A stretch of 64,000 nucleotides of DNA from Eublepharis macularius (Eukaryota; Chordata; Lepidosauria; Squamata; Eublepharidae). The stretch spans positions 172,213,681-172,277,680 of the forward strand of contig NC_072793.1 in assembly GCF_028583425.1 (NCBI RefSeq). Direction: 5' to 3'. This document shows, piece after piece, positions 37,510 to 50,438 of this stretch (its first letter is position 1; every line of letters starts with the position of its first letter). The notes under the pieces were generated by a model that ran no database searches, had not been told where the DNA came from, and saw only the letters and a program-made list of their open reading frames with translations. Made by a program: the position numbers and the translations under genes.

Positions 37510-38115
37510 GCTCACCATGGCTCCTCTTCCACACCCGGCAAAGGGCCTCGGAAAGGCTGTGTGGGCGCCTGCTGCGGCTCTTCCCCCAGAGCCCAGCAAG
37601 GGGCCAGGAAAAGGCCGTGTGGGCGCCTTCCGTGGCTCTTTCCCCCAAGCCTGGCAACAGGCTGGGGAAAGGCCACGCAGGCGCCTGCTGTAGCTCCTTC
37701 TCCAAAGCCCGGTGAGGGGACGGGGAAAGGCTGCGCGGGCACCTTCCCCAAGCCCAGCAAGGGGCCAGGGAAAGGCTGCATGGGCGCCTGCCATGGCTCT
37801 TCCCCCTCCCCAGCCAGGCGAGGGGCTGGGGAAAGGCTGAGTGGGTGCCCGCCATGGCTCTTCTTCCAGAGCCCAGCGAAGGGCCTGGGAAAGGCCGCAC
37901 GGGAGCCTTCCGAAGTGCCTCCTCCAGAACCCGGCGAGGGGACGGGGAAAGGCTGTGTGGGCTCCTGCTGTGGCTCCTCCTCCAGAGCCCAGCGAGGGGC
38001 CTGGGAAAGGCCGTGCGGGCTCCTGCCGCAGCTCCTCCTCCAGAGCCTGGCAAGGGGACAGGGAAAGGCTGTGCAGGCTCCTGCTGCGGCTCCTCCTCCA
38101 GCGCCTGGCGCCTGC
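37510..38115. repeat. 58-bp GC-rich minisatellite
   Basis: Ten units; the word 'aggc' in 'ggaaaggc' recurs at 37554, 37612, 37670, 37728, 37773, 37834, 37892, 37950, 38008 and 38066, so most steps are exactly 58 bases, with one of 45 and one of 61. The consensus includes 'gggaaaggccgtgcgggctc' and 'ctcctcctccagagccc'. Frames of 273 (minus) and 233 (plus) codons cross it but are unrelated to any known protein and follow from the lack of stops in GC-rich repeats. Confidence 0.9.
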
Positions 38116-38179
38116 CGTGCACTGGGGCTTCTAAGCTCTGCGCTGAGCTGTTACCATTCCTGCGCCAAAGCGCAGGAGC

Positions 38180-38290
38180 GCACGTTGGCGGGAACCCTGG
38201 TCCTAACTGCTGATTATATTCTATTTCATTTGCCCTGTGTACTCTACCTTGGATCCCAGTGAGAAAGGCGGAGTATAAATAACTCATAAT
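38180..38290 (+). repeat. SINE tail
   Basis: 'ccagtgagaaaggcggagta' followed by 'taaataactcataataa', the 3' tail of a squamate tRNA SINE. The window's first 20 bases (ataatcataataatcgcaat) look like the matching tail in the gene 1 unit. Confidence 0.55.
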
Positions 38291-38819
38291 AACCGAGCTG
38301 TGGCACTCAGCACCAACAGGAGTCTCTGTGCTGACTTTGGGCGGAGCCCTTGGTAGAGTGCATTACAGTGGAGCGGCCACATGGAGGGAGGCCATCTTGT
38401 GGGACAGACTGAGTTGAAAGGAGGCCTTTTTCCCAGATGTAATGCCTCGCTTCTCTAGCAGCAATGGGGCTCTTAAACGAGTTTGCAAGGGTCAGCTGAA
38501 CCCCAGTAGGGAATATCTTTCCCTGGGTTTACAGGCAGAATAAACATATTGCAGAAATATCACTACATTTGGGAGTGGGAAATTATTCTTCTCTATAATA
38601 ACATGAAAGTCAGGAGCCGCAAAATGGGCCACCAGCTTCAGGTGGATGGTGGGAGATGCAATGCCAGAAATGAAGGGACACATCCGGACTCACACTTGCT
38701 CCAAAACATGCCTCTGCTATTATGCAATCGAAGTGACTCTGGAGAAGGCAGGAAAATGGAAGTATCACAGAGAAGGAGGGCAGAAAAAATCCAAAGCAAA
38801 CCTTCGTCCAGTGGCCAAA

Positions 38820-39620
38820 TCCGAGCTCTTTGGACTCAAAGGGAAAGCGTGGGCTGCAAAGCCTTGCAGCTGGAGAAGCCAAATGCGGCCAAAGGCCTCT
38901 TAGCCCGCGGAGCCCGCAGGCACAAAGAGCTCCTCTGGCTCTAAACCTTCGGGGCCCTGAGATCGACGCAGCCTCCGGGTCAGCGCAGCGGTCCGTCCAG
39001 CCGCTCAGAGTAACATCGGACCCCCCCCCAGACGGGCTGCAGGGAGGGGGCGACACAGGCAGGCGCCCCCGCAGCCCTCTCGCCCGGGAAGCCGCCCTGC
39101 TCTGCGCTCCTCCCTGCAGCCCTTCTCGCTCCCTCCCGTTCACACGTGTCTTTTCTCTCCCCGCCCGAGATCCCTCCAGGAAGCCCGAAACTCACCTCCC
39201 CTGCAGACGCGCCGAAGCCAAAGCCTCCCTCCGGCCAAGGGAAAGGGCGCAGAGGAGGAGGAGAGGCCCCGCCGAACTCCATGGCGCCCCGCTCGCCTTC
39301 TCCCTCTTCTGGGAAAAATGACCGTCCGGTGCCTGGAAGGCGGAGACTTCGCCTAGCTGAGCCTTCTGGGAATTGTAGTTCTCTGAGACTCCCAGACCCC
39401 AAACTGGACTTGGGAGGAGGAGAAAGAGATTTCTTGGCTCTTCTGTGCAGCTTCACCAGGAGGCCCTTGCAGGAGAGACCTGCTGGAGAGATCCCGGAGA
39501 GAGGCAGGCGGGGACGGGGTGGAAACCTCTCCAGATCTGCAGGGTCCGTCTGCTGCACTCCTGCCGGGAACTGCGCTTTTCCAACATGGACGCTTTAAGG
39601 GGGCTGAGAGAGTTTATAAA
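38820..39620 (+). promoter_or_regulatory. CpG-rich promoter region of KRAB-ZNF gene 2
   Basis: Paralogue of 330-1060, CpG-rich, in front of gene 2. It differs from the gene 1 copy mainly by small indels in homopolymer runs. Promoter role inferred from composition and position. Confidence 0.6.
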
Positions 39621-39737
39621 GTCCTAGGGGGGTGGGGGGGGGGTGAGGTTACATGGGAAAGTCATTTCCTGTTCTGGCCCCTTGCTGGAGCCGTTTGCAT
39701 TTCCCGGGCTGCTGCTTGAATGGCTGCGAGGATTCCG
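39621..39737 (+). other. Putative 5' exon 1 end of gene 2
   Basis: The donor GTGAGC at 39738 is conserved with 1179. Here the exon end contains ATGGCTGCGAGGATTCCG, an in-exon ATG 18 bases before the donor that gene 1 lacks. Confidence 0.4.
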
Positions 39738-41077
39738 GTGAGCTCAGAGGGTCTGCGGGCGATATTGGGGGAGGGGGTTCCCATGCAAGAACAAAGCAGA
39801 GAGAAATGGGGGGGGCGAGGGAGAGTTCCCCCCCCCCTCCGATCCCCACCCTGCCCCTTTCCTGAACCAGAGGGCCGCATGGTGCAAAGCCAAAGCATTT
39901 CCCTAATGCAGGAAGGACGAATAGGAAGGGGGTTCTCCCCTTCTTGGGGGTTTAGAGCAGAGGGGGGGGCGATGGGTCAGGGCTCGGAAGTATCGGGAAG
40001 GGCAGCAGACTTGTGGGGGGAGGAGAGCCCCCAACTCCTTCAGCCACCCTGTGCTTCTTTCTCGCCTGGGCTTCCCCGGGTTAATGCTCCCCCCCCCCGC
40101 CCGCCCCTTTCTATATCAGGCCAGAAAACAGAAGAGACGAGACTAGGCTCCTTTTTGGAACTTGTCGAAAAAGTCTGAATCTTAGAACTGTATCAAATGG
40201 ATAAAACATGAAGGACAAAGACCCCAGGTGATGGAGTGGGCTGCATCCCCTTGTGAACAGCTTTCCCCTGCAGGTGGACTCAAGGCATCTTCGCTTCCAA
40301 CTAGAGATGACTGAGAGCACGTCTTGGAATAATTCCCAGGGCCAACTAGCCAGGCACAGAGCAGGGGTCTCAAAGTGTAGATGAGAAAGTGGTGCTGTGC
40401 GGAAGGGCTTAGACTTCTTAGGCAGTGAGGAATTTTCTGGGGCAGAGACAGCCTTCAGTTGAACCACTTGGTAACCGAAAGGTGGCAGAGCGGATTTTAA
40501 ACTAATCTCAGGCAAAGCTGACAGGAGCTGCGGAGCCTCCAGTTTGGGACGAGTCAGTCCAAAGTGATGACAGTGTAAACACTCAGGGCAATATTGGGAG
40601 GAGCAGGATAGGACTTGGGAGACAGAGTCGCATGGCAAAGGAGGGCCCTGTGCAGAGACAAAGGGGCTGAGGGAGCAGAAGGGGGTTGGAGAAGAAAACA
40701 CAAGACAGGTGCTCCAAACCTCCAAGCCAAGGTGGGGGAGCCAAGCTGGAGTGCTTGGTGCCAGGTGGCCGTTTAGATCGAGGGGGTGCCTCAGAAGCAT
40801 GGTGGACTGGGGAGAATCAGTGGGGAATGGTCTTCCTGGGGAATCAGCTCTGCAGGCAGAGAGGGAGGTGTTGGGCGAGGGGTTGAGATTTTTTTTTAAG
40901 TCTAAAAGAATGCCTGCATGGCTAAGGACCCAACTCCAGAAAGTAAATAAAAGCTTCTTTTAAAAGTGTAACATTGTGCCCCAATGAAGGGACCGCAGGG
41001 ACTAACGAAAGAGTTGTAATCAGGAAGCGGATTTTGAATCCCAAGCAACAGGCAGAAGTGGGGGGCGGTGCAGGACA

Positions 41078-41637
41078 GATAGAATCATAGAGTTGGAAGG
41101 GGCCATACAGACCATCTAGTCCAACCCCCTGCCCAGTGCAGGATCAGCCTAAAGCATCTCTGACAAGTATTCATCCAGCCTTTTCTTGAAAACTGCCAGT
41201 GAGGGGAAGCTCACCACCTCCCTAGGCAGCTGATTCCACTTTTGAACTACTCTGACCATGAAAAAGTTTCTCCTAATATCCAGCCAGTACCTTTGTGCAT
41301 ATAGTTTAAGCCCATTGCTTCGCGTCCTACCCTCTGCTGCCAACTGGAACAGCTCTTTGTCCTCCTCCAAATGACAGCCTTTCAAATAATTAAAGAGAGC
41401 AATCATGTTCCCCCTCAACCTCCTCTTCTCCAAACTAAACATTCCCAAGGCCCTCAGCCTTTCGTCATAGGGCTCAGTCGCCACACCCCTGATCATTCTT
41501 GTCGCTCTCCTCTGCACTCTTGATTTTGTCCACATCCTTTTGAAGTGAGGCCTCTAGAACTGCACACAATACTCCAGGTGTGGCCTGACCAAGGCTGTGT
41601 AGAGAGGGGCTGTGACATCCTGCGATTTCGGTGCTAT
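41078..41637 (-). mobile_element. CR1 LINE, 5'-truncated
   Basis: The minus-strand frame reads RRATRMIRG, YDERLRALGMFSLEKRRLRG and LFNYLKG, the C-terminal end of CR1 reverse transcriptase. The 3' end at the left edge reads 'gaatcatagagttggaagg', the known CR1 tail region. The gene 1 unit is empty at the same point (3968-3977), so the insertion followed the gene duplication. The frame of 128 codons is open, also suggesting youth. Confidence 0.9.
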
Positions 41638-42410
41638 GGCCCCAAACCGGGGCGGGGGGGGGGGCACATCGTGGACGACATGTGTTCTTTGTAGTGGAAG
41701 CGAAGGCTTTCAGCCCGTGGCAGGCATAACTCACCCCAGAACTGACGTCTTTCAAAACGGATAACAGCTTCCGCACCACAGTGGGACATGCAGTGGGAAT
41801 CGGAACATCCTGGCACAGATTTGGCTCCCAACCCTCCTCTGGTATTTGCCAAGGAAGTCAAGGTTTACTCCTAGGAAATGCCAGGAAAGTGCACTGGCAG
41901 GGAGGGTGGAAAATATCCCCTCCCTTCTTCTGCCCCCTCCTCTTATTTTCAGCCTGGCCCCAGCAGGTCTTTCCTCTCTCCCCCCTCTGCTCCTTCCATA
42001 TGAGGCCCCCAAAGAATGCCATTTCCTTTCCCCTTAGCTCCTGCCGCCTTCCTTATTCTCTCTTTCAAAGTGCTGGTCAGTCTTGACTGCTTTCCCACTC
42101 CTCAGGAGGGGATCCTCCAAGCACCTCTAGGTTTGCAGGATCTTTTCTGGCTTACCGGTGCCGGGTTTCTAATAATGAGTCATTCGGTTCACATATGCAG
42201 GGAAATAAGGTGGGAGAGACCTCGTAAGAATGGATGGGGTGAGCACGTGTTGGGTCAAACACTCCTTGTGTTTCTTGAATTGTACCCCAAAGACAGACCA
42301 GAGAGTGGTTATCTCCAGTAGCTGGCAAAGACTTTTGTGTCTAGCAAAAAAGGGTTTGCTACCCTTCCTTTTTCCTCTCTCTCCTAGGCAGCAATGGAAA
42401 GTCACCCTTG

Positions 42411-42470
42411 ATGCCTTCTCTGCCATCTCTGCGTGGGGAAAAGAAAACAACCACCATGCAGCCTGCCCAG
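42411..42470 (+). CDS. KRAB-ZNF gene 2, start exon
   Basis: 20 codons (MPSLPSLRGEKKTTTMQPAQ), one fewer than in gene 1 because of a 3-base deletion. Donor GTAAAG at 42471. A short upstream frame, MESHP-stop (42394-42411), overlaps the start by one base; it exists because ACG of gene 1 is ATG here. Confidence 0.75.
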
Positions 42471-42892
42471 GTAAAGGGGGCTGGGGGGGGATATTGGGAA
42501 GACCTGCAGAGAACCACATAAATGCTTCCTTTGCCCTTGCGGGGCTCACAGAATCAGGCTCCTTCCTGCCGTTTCTAGATGTTGAAGCTGCCCACTTGGG
42601 CGGCAGGGAAATTGCTGCACTGCATCTAGGATTATATGTGCAGAGAGCAAGGTAATACTTTATCACAAATTTCCCCCAGCAAACTGTTTGTTTCCCTAGG
42701 ATGCAGACACCTCTGGCCTCTTCCGCACAAGGCTGCTCTCCTGCTGTGACTCAGGGCAGCTCCTCTGACCCCAAGAAGGCTGGGAGGGGGATGCCCTGGG
42801 GCTCCGATCCCCTCCTGGCTGCTGCCATTTCAGAATTGTTTTGGTATCAGTGCTTGAATTTTTTCTCATGGATCACCTTTCCAGTGATGTAA

Positions 42893-43093
<201 letters not shown>

Positions 43094-43442
43094 TGAAGGA
43101 GAGTCCTGATGTGGAAAGATGTGCCCAGGCTGCCTGCCCAGGGCCCAGTGGCTGATCTCTGCCACTCTCCTTCTGATGTGGGTGTTATTTCTGGATTCTT
43201 TTGGACAGGAGCCCCTGCCTGGCAGTCCTGTGCCTGGTCCACGTGAGACGGCATCAGAAGAGGTGCCAAGAGATGCTTGGAGGGAACTCTGCTGGCCTCT
43301 CTTGCACTTGCTTAATTGGATTTCCACCTCCACTTGGCTGGGAGCAGGCATAGAACTACTAATGCCAAGAGGGTCCTTCTAGGCCCCATATTGTCCCAGC
43401 CTACCCCATTACTAATTCTGTTTTCTTTCCTCTGATTAAAAG

Positions 43443-43535
43443 AACCTGGGAAGGCCAAACCTGACCTCATATCCTGGCTGGAAGAAGAGCAAGCTCTGTT
43501 TCTCCGTGGCTCTGATGAAGAGGAGGGATTGGCAG
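43443..43535 (+). CDS. KRAB-ZNF gene 2, KRAB-B-like exon
   Basis: 93 bp, acceptor TTAAAAG, donor GTAGCT. Reads EPGKAKPDLISWLEEEQALF then RGSDEEEGLAG, one residue different from gene 1 in the first part. Confidence 0.88.
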
Positions 43536-44485
43536 GTAGCTGCTTCATCTGTTGTGGGACTGGAGTGTTGCTTGTGTTTCTGTCCAAAGGGCCTTGCATT
43601 TCTCTGGCTCTGTTTGTCCTCACGGTTTGAGCTTCTTCTCAGAAGATCTTGGCTGGGTTGTGAATGCTGAAATGGAATAGCTTGAAGAGATAAAAACAGG
43701 CAACGTTCTTCTCCCAACTCAAATCACTCTTGTCCAAGTCTAGCTGAGCCTTGTCCTCTTGGAGTGGCAGGAGCTCTCTGATGCCCCTGAGATCCCTTTC
43801 AGTGGAGATGCCAGGAAAAGGAAAGACAGTGCTTTACTACAGAGATGTGACCGCCCCCCATACAGCGACTCCATACAGCTCCTATTTGACCACATTTTAT
43901 CTCCTCCCCCCAGTAGAGGGCAGTGTTGAAAATGATTCCGCGTTTTCCAGCAGAAATCCTGGCTTTCTATGGTATTTTAAATCCTAGCCAGGATTTGTCT
44001 CTTCCAGTTAACAGCTAATTGCTTTTTGTATGGAGCCACCAGTCATGAAGCTGATTCAGTACTTGAAATAATGTTCCAAAGTGGTTTCCACAGGGTGGGG
44101 AGCTGCTTAGCAGACACCCTGGTAGAGGGAAATCAGATGGGAGAAAACAATCTCTGATGGCATTGGAGGGGCTGTCAGGCCGGCCCAATGCCACCTGGGA
44201 TGTAGCACAGACCCCATATGAGCTGCTGGCTGTGGTGGGAGACAGGATTGCGTCTCATGTTTGAAAACATGCAAGATGGACTTCTGCTCCTATATCTACT
44301 GGTGGGGTAAGGGGAATGGAGAGAGAAATCTCACTTCAGACTTTGGCTTCTCTTTTTAAATGCAAACTTGACTCTTCTTTTACATTCAGGCTTTCTTCCT
44401 GTGTTTAATTGTGTACAGCACTTCTTTTATTTCACTACCTAATGTTCAAGCAGCATCATTTCTGTATATTCACATTTTATTTCAG

Positions 44486-45873
44486 CAGGAGGTGTGTGGG
44501 AGTCAGAAAATGAAAAGAAACATCATCCACTTGTGAATGAAAACATTGAATATTGTGATGCCCTGAGGAAGGAGGAGAGAAAACACCCATCCGTAGGGAG
44601 GAGAAATTTCAGTCTTTTAAAGGATGGTGACTGTCATGAAATTCAATTAATTCCAAACATATGCAAAGAAGACAATAGGAATAAGTGCTCTGCAAGTAAG
44701 GAAAATATTTCTGAAAAATCAGGAATCAATATGCATTGCAACACACATAGCAAAAAGAAAAAACATCTTCGGCTGAAGTGTGGTAAAAGCTATGGGAAGA
44801 AACATAGCCTAACATCCTATCAAAGAATTCATAAAGGGGAGAAAGCATATAAATGCCTGGAATGTGGAAAAGGCTTTAGTTACAGCGGAAGCCTTATTTC
44901 CCATCAAAGAATTCACAGTGGAGAGAAACCATATAAATGCCTTGAGTGTGGAAAAAGCTTCAGTCAGAGTGGAAACCTAACCTCCCATCAAAGAATTCAC
45001 ACAGGGGAGAAGAAATACAAATGCTTGGAATGTGGAAAATGCTTCCGTTGGAGGGGCAACTTTATTTCCCATCAAAGAATTCACACACAGGAGAAACCGT
45101 ATAAATGCCTGGAATGTGGGAAAAGCTTCAGTCGGAGAGATTACCTAACTTCCCATCAAAGAATCCACACAGGGGAGAAGAAATTTAAATGCCTGGAGTG
45201 TGGAAAAAACTTCAGTCAAAGTGGAAGCCTTAAAACACATCAAAGAATTCACACAGGGGAAAAGCCGTATAAATGCCTGGAGTGTGGAAAAAGCTTCAAT
45301 GAGAGTGGAAAACTTAGTGACCATCGAAAAATTCACACAGGGGACAAAAAACATAAATGTCTGGGGTGTGGAAAGAAGTTCATTCATGGCGGACATCTTA
45401 CTTCCCATCAAAGAATTCACACAGGGGAGAAACCATATAAATGCCTGGAGTGTGGAAAAAGCTTTACCCAGAGTTCACACCTTACTTGCCATGAGAGAAT
45501 GCACAGAGGGGAGAAACCATATAAATGCCTGGAATGTGGAAAGAAGTTCATTCATGGTGGATATCTTACTTCCCATCAAAGAATTCACACAGGAGAGAAA
45601 CCATATGTATGCCTAGAATGTGGAAAAAGCTTCAGTCAGAGTGGATTCCTAACCTCCCATCAAAGAATTCACACAGGGGAGAAGAAATACAAATGTCTGG
45701 AATGTGGAAAATGTTTCTGTTGGAGGGGCAGCTTTATTTCCCATCAAAGAATTCACACAGGGGAGAAACCATATAAATGCCTGGAGTGTGGAAAAAGCTT
45801 TAGTCAGAACAGAAGCCTTACTTTCCATAAGAGAATTCATACAGGGGAGAAGCCAGATAAATGTTTGGAATGA
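44486..45873 (+). CDS. KRAB-ZNF gene 2, C2H2 zinc-finger exon
   Basis: NAGNAG acceptor (44486 or 44489). With its upstream exons it gives an uninterrupted protein of 555 residues. After a linker and one degenerate finger come 12 C2H2 fingers with intact Cys and His pairs, ending DKCLE-stop. Fingers 7 and 9 ([12 protein letters not shown] and [12 protein letters not shown]) are near copies. The array is shorter than that of gene 1 and arranged differently, though single fingers are shared ([24 protein letters not shown]). It is the best candidate for a working gene in the window: a nuclear sequence-specific repressor with unknown target. A decayed finger stretch continues behind the stop to about 46020. 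Confidence 0.92.
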
Positions 45874-46194
45874 GGACAAACTTCAGTTGGAGTAAAAGCA
45901 TTATTTTCCATCAAAAAATTCACTCAGAAGAAAAACCACATGACTGCCTGGAATGTGGAAAAACAGTTGGGTGGAGATTCTCTTTTTACCCATCAAAGAA
46001 TTCACTCAAGGGAGAAATCATAGAAATACCTAGAGAGTGTAAATATATTGCATCAGAGCAAATTGGATTAGGGGATCCTAAGGAAATACAATGAAACAGT
46101 ACAATACACTTAATAGATAATACAGTAAAATGTAAAAGGTTTTAAAAATACAGCCTTATTGTGTGTGTGAAAATTCCCTTTTAATCAAAGAATT

Positions 46195-46209
46195 GATTTT
46201 AGATATTCT
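46195..46209. repeat. L1 target-site duplication, left
   Basis: gattttagatattct, repeated exactly at 52135-52149 on the other side of the L1. The single pre-insertion sequence is seen in the gene 1 flank near 9146 (gatttttagatattct). Confidence 0.95.
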
Positions 46210-46679
46210 TTTTTTTTTAATAAAAATTTTTATTGGTGAGCCCAAATTTAAAAATTGTATACATACATTCAATCCCCTAATTTATTTATTATGACCCCCA
46301 CCCTTTCCTCCCCCCTCCCTTATCGACTTCCAGCAGCTTTCCAACCCCTAATCCATCTTATTACTCAACTTATTTTCATTAATATTCTTCTCTACTATAT
46401 ATCATAACTCTTATTCTAAGCATATTCAAATTCTATTATATACTATATTATACTGTATTCTATAAAAATCCATTACAATATTTATTATACTTCTCATTAA
46501 TTAACTAGATATCTAAATAAAATTCCTTACACATAATACTAACTTATATATATCCCTTTATCTCATAGTTAATCATTCTATCTAGAATTTTCTTACACAT
46601 AAAACTAGCTTAAATTCTAATAGTTAAATTCCCCCTTAATGGTAAAGTCACTTCTCTCTTTCATTTACAATATCTCATT

Positions 46680-49600
46680 TTAATAGTTCTCAAACTGCCA
46701 CAGTTCTCCTTTCACATCCCATTTTTTTTCTAAGTATTGTTTCAACTTCCCCCAGTCTGCAATGTATTGTCCTGGATCAAGATCTTTAAGTTTTCTTGTC
46801 ATTTTATCCATCTCTGCCATGTACAGCAATTTGTAAATCCAATCTTCTATAGTTGGTACTTCTTGCACTTTCCATTTCTGCGCATACAAAAGTCTTGCTG
46901 CTGTTGTCATATAAAATAGCAATGTCCTATACTGCATTGGAACACTTTCCATTCCCAAGTTCAGTAGCAACAATTCTGGGTTCTTGTTTATTTGGATTTG
47001 TAAAATCTCATTTATTACTTCAATTATATCTCCCCAATATTGCTTAGCTACCTCACAAGTCCACCACATATGATATAGCAATCCTTCATGCTTTTTACAT
47101 TTCCAACATTTGTCTGACATATTTGTATTTCCAAGCGCAATTTTCTTTGGTGTCAAGTACCATCTATATATCATTTTGTAGACATTCTCTTTAATATTGG
47201 TACATGTTGAAATTTTTAGTGTATTCTTCCACAAATGCTCCCATGCTTCCATTGTTATTTCTTTATGAAAATTTATTGCCCATTTCACCATCTGGACTTT
47301 TACAATCTCATCTTCGGTATGCAATTTAAGAGTATTTTATAAATCTTAGAAATTTCTTTCTTACCTTCTTGTAAGATCACTTCCTCTAATTCCAAGTTTT
47401 CCATCCTTATTCCTCCCCTTAGGCAGTCCAAATTATAAAGGTCTCTGATCTGTCTATATTGAAACCATCCATAGCAAGGAGACAATTCTTCTTCTGTTTT
47501 AATTTTGGGTACTGAATGTTGTATCTGTATTATCTCCTTATAGGTTAAACATTGCTGTTCACTATCAACAGTTCTCGGATCTATTACTTCATACGGAACT
47601 ACCCATGAAGGAATTCCCTCTTTCATGTGAATCTTATACTTCTTCCAAATGGTAAAAAGGCTTCTCCTGATATAATGATGCAAAAACATAGAGTCCGCTT
47701 TTATTTTATCATACCACAAATACGCGTGCCACCCAAATATTTTTTTATGTCCTTCCAAGGCCAGCAACTTACGATTTTTCAACGTTATCCAATCCTTCAA
47801 CCATGTCAAACATATTGCTTCATAATATAGTCTTATGTTGGGCAGTTGTAAACCACCTCTCTCCTTCACATCCTGCAACACTTTCATTTTTACACGTGGT
47901 TTTTTCCCTGCCCACACAAAGTCAGAAATTTTCCTTTGCCATTTATCAAATTGTTTGGAGTCTCGAATGATTGGAATTGTTTGCAACAGGAACATCACTC
48001 GCGGTAAGACATTCATCTTTACTACCGCAATTCTTCCCAACCATGATAAATTCAATTTATTCCATTTTATCAAATCTCTCTCTATTTGTATCCACAATTT
48101 CTCATAGTTATTCTAGAATAAGTCTATATTTTTGGCTGTTAGTTCAATACCAAGATATTTTACTTTGTTTGTTACCTCACAGTCTGTAATCTCCATCAGC
48201 TCCTGTTGCTTCTGTTTAGTCATGTTTTTACATAATATCTTCGATTTCTTTTTATTTACATAGAAACCGGCCAGATCTCCAAATTCTTTTATTTTCTTTA
48301 TAACCTTTGGCATATTATCAATTGGACCCTCTACTATTAACATTATATCATCCGCAAATGCCCTGACCTTGTAGGCAAATTCCTTTATTTTTATACCTCG
48401 AATTGCATCGTCCTCCCGTATCTGAATCATCAATATTTCCAAGATTAGAATAAACAACAATGGAGATAGAGGGCAACCTTGTCTCGTACCTTTGCTTATT
48501 TTCAGTCTTTTTGTCAAGTCATCATTCACTACAATCGCTGCACATTGGTCTTTATAAATTTCTTTAACCGCTTGTATGAACTTTTCTCCCATTTGCAGCT
48601 TTTCCATAGTGGCAAACATAAAGTCCCAGTTCAAATTGTCAAATGCTTTTTCAGCATCTACGAAGAAAAAACCGACTTCCTTGTCACAATGTTTGTCATA
48701 GTACTCCATAGCATTTATCACTGTCCTTAAGTTATCCTTAATTTGTCTATTGGGTAAAAACCCAGCCTGTTCTTCTGCGATGAATTCCGACAACCATCCT
48801 TTTATCCTTTCTGCCAATACCTTTGCAAAAATTTTATAATCATTGTTCAATAACGAAATTGGTCTATAATTTTTAACATTGGTCACATCTTGCCCCTCTT
48901 TCGGAATCAATGAAATATTAGCTTCATTCCACGTCTCAGGAATCCTTTGACCTTGCATAGCTCCATTCAACACTTCTTTTAAAAAGGGTACTAATTCATT
49001 AGCCATCACTTTGTAAAATTTTGCCATTAATCCATCTGGTCCCGGGGCCTTCCCTAATTTCGTTGACTGTATTGCCTCTTTTATTTCTTCCTCTGTCACT
49101 TCACCATTTAATTTCTCTTTCCATTCTTCAGAAATTGCCGGAAGTTTCATCTTCTCTAAATACTCGACTATGGGTTCTTTATTCACCTCTTTTCTTTGGT
49201 ACAGTTTGGCATAAAATTTAAAAAAGGCTCTGCTGATGGCAGCTTGATCCATAAATATTTTATCATCTTCCCGAATTCTAGTTATGGTTTTCTTCTCCTT
49301 CCTTTTTTTTAATTGCCACGCCAAGTATTTCCCAGGTTTATTTGCCCCTTCAAACGACTTCTGATCCATTCTCTTTAAGTTCCATTCTATTTCTTTGTTG
49401 TTCATTGCCGCCAACTGTTCTTGCAGTATTCTAATATCCTGGTATATTTTCTTTTTCCCTGGTCTTTTCTTAAGTTGTACCTCTTTGGCTTTTATTTTTT
49501 CCATAATTTCTAATCTTTTCCCCTCTTTTTTCTTCCTAGCTCTTGCGTTCAAGTCCATCAGTATGCCTCTAATCACAGCTTTATATGTGTCCCAAACCTT

Positions 49601-50438
49601 ATTAGTCGACACCTCTTTATTCAGATTACTTTGTACAAAGAATTTGGTCTCTCTCCGCAGCAACTCGACATTCTCTACCGATTGTAGTAGGTCTTCATTT
49701 ATTCTCCATCCTCTTCTTTTATTATTTTTGCCAAATCTCCACATAATTGGATTATGATCTGAGCTTACTTTAGGCATTATTTCCACATCTCTAGTCCATG
49801 GTACTAGTTCTTTGGAAGCCCAGATCATATCAATTCTCGATAAAGTACGATGTCTTGCAGAGTAAAACGTGTATTGTCTATTTTTAGGATTCTGTCTTCT
49901 CCATACATCTTCTAGAGTCTCTTGTTCCTTTAGTGCAAAGAACGACTTTGGCAATATTCCTCTTTTCTTTTTCACAGATGTAGACTTCTTGTCTTCTTCT
50001 ATATTTGTAACTCCATTGAAATCTCCTGCTAAAATTATCTGGTCATAAGACAACTCATCTAAATGTTTCCCCAAGTCTGTAAAGAAATTTTCTTTTGCAC
50101 CATTTGGCGCATATATTCCAATCACCAATATCTTCTTTGAGTTCCAAATTATTTCCACTGCTAAATATCTAGCTTAGCTAAACATCGCTTAGCACTAATT
50201 TAGGTTGCAGCTCTTCCTTTATATACAACACAACTCCCCTTTTCTTCTTCTTTGAAGCAGCTACAAACTCATTTCCTAATTTTGCACATTTCAAATATTT
50301 TCTATCTTGCTTTTTAATATGCGTTTCCTGCAAGCACACTATATTACTTTTTTGCTTTAATAGCCAGTGGAAATCATTCTTTCGCTTACAAGGTGAATTT
50401 AGTCCATTTACATTCCAAGATATAATTTTACACTCCAT
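46680..50438 (-). pseudogene. L1 ORF2 (endonuclease and reverse transcriptase), disrupted
   Basis: Starts at MECKIISWNVNGLNSP (ATG at 50438), the N-terminus of the L1 AP-type endonuclease. Endonuclease motifs: IVCLQETHIK, ILAGDFNG and SSDHNPIMW. Reverse transcriptase motifs: YRPISLLNNDYKIFAKVLA, AFDNLNWDF, GTRQGCPLSPLLF and the catalytic AFADDIMLIVEG. The C-terminal Cys motif is CWKCKKHEGLLYHMWWTC. Disruptions: a short insertion with frameshift and stops at about 50160-50180, a TAG at about 48115, and a frameshift at about 47310. Confidence 0.93.

Noticed and set aside
37466-38287. Frames of 273 (minus) and 233 (plus) codons
   Set aside because: They cross the 58-bp GC-rich minisatellite; stop codons are rare there because of composition. 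The unit is not a multiple of three, so the protein repeat is only by chance over three units.
41149-41535. 128-codon minus frame as a host gene
   Set aside because: It is the C-terminal piece of a CR1 reverse transcriptase within a 5'-truncated LINE absent from the paralogous locus.
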